From Toxorhynchites rutilus septentrionalis (taxonomy: Eukaryota > Arthropoda > Insecta > Diptera > Culicidae): DNA of 64,000 nucleotides. Below the pieces are notes generated by a model. It saw only the letters and a list, made by a program, of their open reading frames with translations, ran no database searches and had not been told where the DNA came from. The translations under genes and the position numbers were made by a program. The stretch spans positions 161,399,335 to 161,463,334 of the forward strand of contig NC_073745.1 in NCBI RefSeq assembly GCF_029784135.1, written 5' to 3'. Below, piece by piece: positions 55,901 to 64,000 of the stretch (within the stretch, counting starts at the first letter, position 1; each line of letters opens with the position of its first letter).

Positions 55901-56316
55901 AGTGTAGCAGTCGGATGTTCTTTCCGTTGCAGTGAAATGTCTGGTTTCGTTTGTTGATAGGATTAGGGAAATGGTTACAAGTGATTTATGTGCAACATTA
56001 TTATAGCGCTACACTATGATACTGCGTTATGACAATAATGAGAAAGACTATGAATCAAAATATTCCAATTAAAATTAATTACGCAGGAATTTAGAACTTA
56101 TCAATTTTAAAACGATGTGCAAAAACAGAAAATAAATATTAAAAACAAGGTTTCGTAGCTCGGCTTTTGTTAGGTATACTTTTTTTAATCTTTTTGTGTG
56201 ACAGTGTATCCTTAGCCTTAGAGGAAAAAAATCTTCGTTACGTGATAAATGAAGAAAAGTAATATTTTTTTTTCTTTTTTTAAATAACAGATAAGCAATG
56301 ATCAGATAAATCTCAT
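52920..56316. other. Unassigned 3.4-kb stretch
   Basis: The longest stretch without any recognised repeat or gene. Open frames at 54693-54923 and 55618-55824 (plus) show no family resemblance. The zone 55500-55830 is richer in G+C than its surroundings, with short CTGCTG runs. This is the most likely place in the window for single-copy host sequence, but nothing proves it. Confidence 0.4.
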
Positions 56317-58272
56317 CCTCAATATAAGCCAGCAAAGAATCAATTTTCTCCAAACAATAACCGGAACATGGTGGGGTGCCCATCCAGGAGACCTCATTCA
56401 GTTGTACAAAACAACGATATTGTCAGTGTTAGAATATGGCAGTTTTTGCTTCCGATCTGCTGCCAGGATTCATATTCTCAAGCTGGAGAGAATACAATAT
56501 CGTTGCTTGCGTATAGCCATGGGGTGTTTGCATTCGACACATACGATGAGTCTCGAAGTTTTGGCAGGAGTACCCCCGCTTACTCTTCGGTTCACAGAAT
56601 TATCCTACAGATTTCTCATCCGTTGCAAGATCATGAATCCATTGGTGATTGATAACTTCGAAAATCTACTCCAACTGACTCCTCAGTCAAGTTTTATGTC
56701 TCTATACCATGAGTACCTTACCCATGAAGTGCACCCTTCACCGGGCATCTCCAACCAAGTTTGCTTCCCATACTTTTGCAATTCCTCTGTCAATTTTGAT
56801 CTGTCCATGCGACAAAAGATCCATGGAATCCCAGATCATCTACGCTCCGATTACATTCCGGAGATATTTTCGGCAGAATATGGGAAAGTTAGATCTGATA
56901 AAATGTTCTTTACTGACGGTTCATGCATAAACGGGTCCACTGGCTTCGGCATCTTCAATGAAAATTCCAGTGCCTCTTTCAAACTCAAAGATCCTTGTTC
57001 CGTGTATGTCGCTGAACTGGGTGCGATATATTACGCATTAGGGGTCATTGAAATATTGCCCATCGACCACTATTTTATTTTTTCAGACAGTCTCAGCTCA
57101 ATAGAGGCAATCCGCTCAATGAAAGTTGATAAACGCTCATCTTATTTCCTAACAAGAATAAGACATCTATTGAGTGTTTTGGTCGAAAAATTATTCAAGA
57201 TTACCTTAGCATGGGTTCCCTCTCATTGCTCGATTCCGGGGAATGAGAAAGCGGACTCGCTAGCTAAGGTGGGCGCTTCAGAAGGCACACTTTTTGAAAG
57301 GCAAATTACTTATAACGAATTTTTTCACATTCCTCGTCAGGACACACTCGTTAGTTGGCAGCGCATGTGGAGTGAAGATGAGTTCGGTCGTTGGTTACAC
57401 ACGATTATCCCTAAGGTTTCGACGAAAGCTTGGTTTAAGGGATTGAATGTCGGTCGTGATTTCATTCGCGTGATATCTCGGCTTATGTCCAATCACTACA
57501 ACCTAAACGCGCATCTCTATCGAATTGGGCTCGCAGCAAACAATCTTTGTGATTGTGGCGATGGCTACCACGACATCGAGCATATTGTCTGGTCGTGTAT
57601 CCGGTTCCATGCTGCTCGCTCTCAGCTCTCTAGAGCACTGAGAGCAAAAGGCAGACAATCGGATATCCCCGTCCGGGATATCTTAGGTAGCCGTGATCCT
57701 GATCTTCTGCTTCATCTATACCTGTTCCTCAGAAACGCCGATGTCAACGTTTAATGATGTTTCCTTCTTTGTGTCCCTGTTTCGTATCCCTCCTATCCGA
57801 TCTATAAACTTTTACTTAGTCGCGGCAATACATACACACACTCTTTACAGATACACGGGCCAAAGGTTGTGCAGTCCACTGATGATTCAACAAAAGCCAA
57901 AAGTTGTACCGCCATGACAACTCTACACGAGCTGATGATTGCGCCGGCTAGTGACCATTCTATCCTGGATTCCTCGAGTCGAGAAAGACGCACCACGCTA
58001 GATATGGGGTACAGACTAGGGGGGCGTTGCTGATTAATGGTCAGCTGCATCCCAATAGGAAGTATCCCGTGTCGGGCACAGGTACAGATCATTGAAGACA
58101 GCAACATCACAATTACGAAAACACTTGTAATACTAACCTCGAGCCAACCGCGAGTAATCGGTTACATATTACTAACATAGTTATAAGGCAAACATTGTCG
58201 AAATATTGAACTCCCGGCCCCGTCAGGTTGACGCCATATGAGCCTTAATAAAAATATATATTTTGGATAAAA
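56317..58272 (+). mobile_element. I-like LINE, copy B, 5'-truncated
   Basis: Begins abruptly at about 56317 in the RT connection (SQQRINFLQTITGTWWGAHP) and runs through RNase H to a 3' UTR that shares CGCGAGTAATCGGTTAC-like sequence with copy A, ending in TAATAAAAATATATATT and an A-run near 58272. No clear target duplication was seen by eye. Copy B keeps the C-terminus that copy A lost. Confidence 0.85.
56402..57754 (+). pseudogene. I-like ORF2: connection, RNase H and Cys/His tail
   Basis: A single open frame of 450 codons after truncation. Connection: YRCLRIAMGCLHSTHTMSLE. RNase H from about codon 165: MFFTDGSCINGSTGFGIF, YVAELGAIYYAL, IFSDSLSSIEAI and WVPSHCSIPGNEKADSLAKV, with the Asp, Glu, Asp, His and last Asp all present. 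Near the end CDCGDGYHDIEHIVWSC gives a Cys/His knuckle typical of I-superfamily ORF2 tails. Stop at 57752-57754. No inactivating change in this part, which suggests a fairly young insertion. Confidence 0.88.
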
Positions 58273-58472
58273 AAAAATAAGTTAAAAAAAACGAAAATCT
58301 TGCTATGCGCACTATATCGTTGTACTTTGTGACCAAGATTATATCTCCATTGTTTATATTAGTACCAAGTCTTTTTTCGGAAGATGAAATGGATGAAATA
58401 TTCAGAACGTCAATAACTCAGTAAGTAATGAGCGGATTTGTATGATTCTCATGTAAAACAATTCAAAAGATC

Positions 58473-61004
58473 TACCGTTCTGAATCCTATTACGGACACT
58501 TTGTTCTAATATCTTGAAATGCTTAATGCACTGATGATATAACTATAAAATTAATATCACTATTGCTTCTTTAGAGTAATCACTTGGTTTCACTATCACT
58601 TCATTGGAGAATTACATTTGAATTATTACATAGCAGGAAAAAGTTCATTCAAAATCCAAAATCCACTCATTATCGTTTGTGTTTGACATTTACTTAGCGT
58701 TTACTTATATAATCAAGTGTACCGTTCCGAATCATATTTCGGACACTTTGCTATAACATATTGAAATGGTTAATGCACTGAAGTTATACCTATAAAATTA
58801 TTATCACAATTGCATCTTTAGAGTAATCCATTGGTTTTACTATCATTTCATATGAAAACTACATTAGAATTATAACATAATTGGCAAAAGTATGACAACA
58901 CTACTCATTTTCGTTTGTGTTTGACGTTTCCTTAGCGTGAGCACGTAGAATTTACCCGTTATATTTTTTTTATTTTTTTAGAATTTACCATTAATATTTA
59001 AATTTCTCCCGTGTTTCATCAGTTATCATCATCGATAACAGTTTACTGTGATTGCTTGGTAAGTGTTTCGCAGTTGACTATAAAATATAATCAAGTGTAA
59101 TGTAATTTTCGTTCAAAAAAAAAAAAAAAAAACAAAATAAAGTGTCCGGAATTTGAATTCAATCTGTCCGAAATTTGATTTAGTGTCCGAAGTTTGATTT
59201 TTATTCGCTTCATTTGAAAAGCCTTTTTTTCGATGATTTTTTAATATCATCAATCAAATAGGTACCAAAGTAGAATGCTTAAAAGCATATTGAACTAATT
59301 TGTTAAAAATATCAACCAAATAATGCATGTGCAAAAGTTAAGATCAGTTTTCTGCATCATATGCCTTAAGCGTCCGAAATATGATTCAGAACGGTAATTT
59401 AATTTTCGTTAAAAAAAAATGAGTGGGTTATATCTATGATATAACCGCAAGGTTGACGTGGAACTACCTTAGCTTAGCAATCATTCGTTTATATTGATTA
59501 AATTCTTGATTGAATGAAACAGTTTCCAAATTCAATTGAGTTCAATATATTTGCTCTGTGAGTGAAAAAAATGAACAAATGCCGTGTAAAGTCAATTCAT
59601 TTATTGTGATTGATTGTGTTCTTCGTTACAAGTAAATTTAATGACGGACCTTTTACGTTTGGTATGATTACTAGAACAAAATATATGTACGGAAGAATTA
59701 TCAAACGTTTGATGAACCAAAAAATTATCAAACGATTATTTTATTTTACATTTCCCTCTGAAGTTTACATCCCAAAAGTGTACATACTTCTCGAATCTCG
59801 AATTTGCTTGAAACTGGGAAGTTCATTCGCTTCTAGTGTCTGCACGATTTTCCCAGGTTCCCAAGTTTAGAAGATCATGTTAGGACAGACATATTCCACT
59901 CTGCACAAAGGCAAGCGAGGACAAAAGTACTCGCAGTTTGCATTTATTTGCAGAGCCGATTTCCCCAGAAACCTCGGTTTTGAAGTCTGTGTTAGGGAAA
60001 CACATTTCAATCGGAACAAAAATACCCCCGATTTGTATGAATTCGCAATGCCGATTTCCCCACGCTCCATGGATTTGAAGTCTGTGTTAGGGAAACAGTT
60101 CCAGTCGGAACAAAAATACCCCCGACTTGCATGAATTTGAAATACCGATTTCTCCAGGCACCTTGGTTTAGAAATCTCTATTAGGGAACACATTTCGGTG
60201 GGAACAAAAGCTCCCCCTACTTTCGTGTGTTCTTCTTCTTCTTTTTGGCTTTAAGAGGGTTTAAACTTTTCAGTTCACTCGCCTCTAGGCTCTTTCGTGT
60301 GTTTGCAATGCCGATTTCGCTGCTTGGTTTTAAAGTCTGTGTTAGGGAACATTTTTCGATGAGAACAAAAGTCCTCCTACTTTCATGTATTTGCAATGCC
60401 GATTTCCCCAAGGCTGCTTGGTTTTGATGGCTGTGTTAGGGAAACCGTAAATCGGGCCAATCAAAACGATGTAGTTAGGGCGTTTAGATAACGCCTAATA
60501 TTTTACAGTTATTCAATTGTTTATCTAATGAAAAACAACATTTTGTTAGTTGCGATAGATGCGTAGAAATATTCCCTATCAAGTGATGCAAACATCTCTC
60601 CTATCCAGTACGAAATGTTCGAGCTATAAGCATTCGAAATCTTTCATTTTTTCCTGCATGTTCTGTGTTTAGGTTTTCATTTTACCCTCCATATATTCCG
60701 GTTAGACGTAGTCCCACGTCAAAATTACAAATTAAAGTGTCCGAAGTTTGAATTGAATCTGTCCGAAATTTGATTTTTTTATAAATGGTGTCGGAAGTTT
60801 GATTCTTATTCGCTTGATTTGAAAAGCATTTTATTCGATGATTTTTTTTATGTTTTCAATCAAATAGGTACCAAAGTAGAAAGCTTAAAAGCATATTGAA
60901 CTAATTTATTAAAAATATTAACCAAATAATACCTGTGCATAAACTTGAGATATGTTTTCTGAATCATATGCCTTAAGCGTCCGAAATATGATTCAGAACG
61001 GTAA
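58473..61004. repeat. MITE family with TACCGTTCTGAATCATATTT ends, nested
   Basis: Left ends TACCGTTCTGAATCCTATTA at 58473 and TACCGTTCCGAATCATATTT at 58720, 247 bp apart. Right ends, inverse, at 59370-59396 and 60979-61004 (ATATGATTCAGAACGGTA). The interior repeats TCCGAAATTTGATTT-like words before each right end (59138-59220 and 60728-60810). The simplest reading is an outer copy split by an inner copy (58720-59396) and by the element at 59421-60724. Confidence 0.65.
59421..60724 (-). mobile_element. Hairpin-end element, type 1, complete
   Basis: The hairpin is at 59426-59446 with arms GGTTATATC and GATATAACC. The far end is TAGACGTAGTCCCACGTCAAAA at about 60724. Array units start near 59960 and repeat every 95-100 bp about five times, interrupted by a unit with TTCTTCTTCTTTTTGGC. 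Very similar to 34864-36125 along its whole length, including the array order. The 60125-60180 unit is extra here. Confidence 0.82.
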
Positions 61005-61135
61005 AAGCAGGCGTAGTTTTTTCAATAATTAGATAGTGAAATTTTGTTTAACCTCAAGATAAAAACTAATCTCTAAACCCATATATTCGGTTCCGGTTTC
61101 GTTACACATCGGAGTTAGGTATCAAAGTATCGAAA

Positions 61136-61750
61136 AGAAACAGTTTTGACGTAGGCTACGTCTTTGATTTCTTGAAAATTGAAAATAAGGCATGAAACGA
61201 TTCATTGAGAGATTTGAAACTCATATTACGCAAAATCTTTATTGTGATACATGTTATGTTGCATGCCATTAGACAGTTAATTTATCCAGCATTCTTTTTG
61301 TTTGACACATGAACAGGTCGGACTCGATTATATGTGATTCGATTATATACAATTTTGAACTCGATTATATAAAGTTTGGATTTTTTTGACGTAGGACTAC
61401 GTCTAACCGGAAGATATAGGGGGTGAAATGGAAATCTAAGCACTGAACAAGTAGGAAAAAATGCAAGATTTGGAACGCTTATAACTCGAGCATTTCTCAA
61501 TAGATCGCAACGGTTTTTGCATCAATTGATAGGAAATATATCTACGCATCTATCATAACGAATAACATTTCATTTTTCTTGAGATAAATAATTGAATAAT
61601 TGTGAAATATCAAGCATTGTCCAAATGCACTATGTGCCCATTTTTGATTGGTCCATTTTGTGCTCCTCAAATCGTACCGACCAAAACGGGCAACCAGAGC
61701 AGCAGCGAAGTAGAATGAAACACGATTGGAAAGGAAAAAGAAAAAAAAAT
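61136..61750 (+). mobile_element. TTTTGACGT-end fragments of hairpin-end elements
   Basis: Two starts in plus orientation: TTTTGACGTAGGCTACGTC at about 61143 and TTTTTTTGACGTAGGACTAC at about 61381. The second continues GTCTAACCGG and ACTCGAGCATTTCTC in line with the inverse of 36125-35880, then diverges near 61630. Neither reaches a hairpin in the same orientation. Confidence 0.65.
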
Positions 61751-62656
61751 AGTGGGTTATATCTATGATATAACCGCAAGGTTCACGTGGAACTACCTTA
61801 GCTTAGCAATCATTCGTTTGTATTGATTAAATTCTTGATTGAATGAAACAGTTTCCAAATTCAATTGAGTTCAATATATTTGCTCTGTGAGTGAAAAAAA
61901 TGAACAAATGCCGTGTAAAGTCAATTCATTTATTGTGATTGATTGTTCTTCGTTACAAGTAAATTTAATGACGGACCTTTTACGTTTGGTATGATGACTA
62001 GAACAAAATATATGTACGGAAGAATTATCAAACGTTTGATGAACCAGCCTAAGGCTGAAAATCTTTCCAATAAAGACAAAAAAAAAAAAAAAACTGGGAA
62101 GTTCATTCGCTTCTAGTGTCTGCACGATTTTCCCAGGTTCCTAAGTTTAGAAGATCATGTTAGGACAGACATATTCCACTCTGCACAAAGGCAAGCGAGG
62201 ACAAAAGTACTCGCAGTTTGCATTTATTTGCAGAGCCGATTTCCCCAGAAACCTCGGTTTTGAAGTCTGTGTTAGGGAAACACATTTCAATCGGAACAAA
62301 AATACCCCCGATTTGTATGAATTTGCAATGCCGATTTCCCCTAGGCTGCTTGGTTTTGATGGCTGTGTTAGGGAAACCGTAAATCGGGCCAATCAAAACG
62401 ATGCAGTTAGGGCGTTTAGATAACGCCTAATATTTTACAGTTATTCAATTGTTTATCTAATGAAAAACAACATTTTGTTAGTTGCGATAGATGCGTAGAA
62501 ATATTCCCTATCAAGTGATGCAAACATCTCTCCTATCCAGTACGAAATGTTCGAGCTATAAGCATTCGAAATCTTAAATTTTTTCTTGCATGTTCTGTGT
62601 TTAGGTTTTCATTTTACCCTCCATATATTCCGGTTAGACGTAGTCCCACGTCAAAA
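61750..62656 (-). mobile_element. Hairpin-end element, type 1, short array
   Basis: Hairpin at 61755-61775. Compared with 59421-60724 it has only two array units (about 62225-62390) and a deletion marked by an A-run at 62079-62093. It ends CCCACGTCAAAA at 62656 and directly abuts the next member. Confidence 0.82.
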
Positions 62657-62657
62657 A

Positions 62658-64000
62658 ACAGGAAGTGGGTTATATCTATGGTATAACCGCAAGGGTGACG
62701 TAGGACTCTCGTTGATATAGAGATCATTTGTATGAAGTTGAATCTGAATTCATTCTGAATGAATGAATATTTGGAGAATTTCGAAAACGAGAGCGTTACG
62801 TTGGAGGCACAAGGTTTTATGCATCCAATATTGGATACGGAAATATCCTACTGATGGGGAAGAATAATCTTCAGAAGCTATCCTGTTGATTGCGATTGAT
62901 TGAAAAACCACAAAACCAAATGTATTTGGTCAGTGTTACATGGATAGAAAACATTCAATTAAACTCTTTCACATGAATATATTTTGAAAATTCCCAGAGG
63001 AACTGGCAGATTATTTTCAGTAACGATTAGTTATTTCCACATTTTCCTCGATACTGGAAGCCCACCAGTGGTTAATACCAACTCGATAACCACCTGTTAA
63101 TAGCACTTGATTGAAACATATTTGGTCACAGTGTTACATGGATAGAAAACATTCAAATAAATTCTTTCACATGAATATATTTTGAAAATTCCCAAAGTAA
63201 CTGGCAGATTATTTTCAGTAACGATTAGATATTTCCACATTTTCCTCGATACTGGAAGCCCATCAGTGGTTAATGCCAACTCGATAACCACCTGTTAATA
63301 GCACTTGATTGAAACATATTTGGTCACAGTGTTACATGGATAGAAAACATTCAATTAAACTCTTTCACATGAATATATTTTGAAAATTCCCAGAGGAACT
63401 GGCAGATTATTTTCAGTAACGATTAGATCTTTCCGGAACTTTCTCGATGCTGAATGGCATCCTAACGGAAAGAGTTCTGCGCGTGTATGTGTGGATCCTT
63501 CGCCGTCCACCTCCTCCAGCACGTTAGGCAACGATGTTGTCTTGTCGATGTCCTCACGAAAAATGAATGTGTCTCACCACCAGAATATCGCTTAAGTATG
63601 CTTTTTGTGTGTGATTGAATCGAGAGAAGGTGTGGTTTACGATGGCAATTTGGAAGGCAAACTAGAGGGGAATGAACTCTCTGAGCTCGGAACTTTCGGC
63701 GACTGAGCAATAATCGATTGCGGGCGCATACAATATTGGATACGGAAATATCCTACTGATGGGGAAGAATAATCTTCTGAAGCTATCCTGTTAATTGCGA
63801 TTGATTGAAAAACCACAAAACCAAATGTATTTGGTCATAGTGTTACATGGATAGAAAACATTCAATTAAACTCTTTCACATGAATATATTTTGAAAATTC
63901 CCAAAGGAACTGGCAGATTATTTTCAGTAACGATTAGATATTTCCACATTTTCCTCGATACTGGAAGCCCACCAGTGGTTAATGCCAACTCGATAACCAC
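62658..64000 (-). mobile_element. Hairpin-end element, type 2, runs off the window
   Basis: ACAGGAAGTGGG, then the hairpin at 62668-62688, whose second arm GGTATAACC contains a T-G pair. The order is the inverse of 39742-41034: TTTTATGCATCCAATATTGG, then 198-bp units, then a block with TCGATGCTGAATGGCATC (63440) like that at 40252. After 63727 the segment CAATATTGGATACGGAAATA starts again, so about 907 bp are tandemly repeated. The other end lies beyond the window. Confidence 0.75.
62930..64000 (-). repeat. 198-bp tandem repeat array, two blocks
   Basis: GTTACATGGATAGAAAACAT occurs at 62935, 63133 and 63331 (198-bp steps), and again at 63841 after a 300-bp unrelated-looking block (63425-63727). 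It is the inverse of the 197-bp array at 40271-40800. Confidence 0.93.

Overview
The window looks like intergenic, repeat-dense DNA from an insect, most likely a culicine (Aedes-like) mosquito. That placement is inference. It rests on the AT-rich composition, the mix of degenerate R1-, I- and CR1-like LINEs, BEL/Pao and Ty3/gypsy LTR elements, mariner, Tc1, pogo and hAT transposons, TTAA-flanked MITEs and Helitron-like repeats, and on TCA(G/T)T initiators of arthropod type. I found no convincing host gene. Every coding stretch I recognise belongs to a transposable element, and all of them are broken by stops, frameshifts, truncation or insertion.

Layout. 1-1.1 kb: BEL/Pao pol remnant (minus). 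2.9-3.5 kb: decayed mariner. 6.0-16.7 kb: one mariner split by a CR1-like LINE, which is itself split by an R1-like LINE (with a SINE in its poly-A tail) and by an I-like LINE; removing each insert with one copy of its target duplication restores the older reading frame. 17.3-21.4 kb: SINEs and a second nest (fold-back element, SINE, hAT, TTAA MITE). 24.3-27.7 kb: a pogo-like element beside a BEL/Pao fragment, partly caught in a nearly perfect 1001-bp tandem duplication. 28.0-32.8 kb: Tc1-like and mariner remnants and a Jockey-like RT fragment. About 32.8-49.8 kb: a shattered Ty3/gypsy element interrupted by many repeats, including a nearly full-length R1-like element lying exactly at the polypurine tract/LTR boundary. 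50-56 kb: SINE, Helitron-like repeats, a MITE, and then 3.4 kb in which I see nothing. 56.3-58.3 kb: second I-like LINE, with an intact RNase H domain. 58.4-64.0 kb: nested MITEs and several members of an unusual element family.

The most interesting signal is that family (29.7-31.2, 34.9-36.1, 37.9-38.5, 39.7-41.0, 59.4-60.7, 61.1-64.0 kb). One end reads TTTTGACGTAGGACTACGTC or close to it. The other end is an inverted partial copy of this, followed by a hairpin with a 9-bp stem and 3-nt loop. The stem changes by compensatory substitutions between subfamilies. Bodies carry tandem arrays (about 95-100 bp or 197/198 bp units), and two members carry a TATA box plus initiator at canonical spacing. 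I recognise no transposase in it and cannot assign it to a superfamily.

Boundaries were read by eye without alignment tools, so element ends are good to a few bases only where target duplications or inverted repeats are cited, and looser elsewhere.
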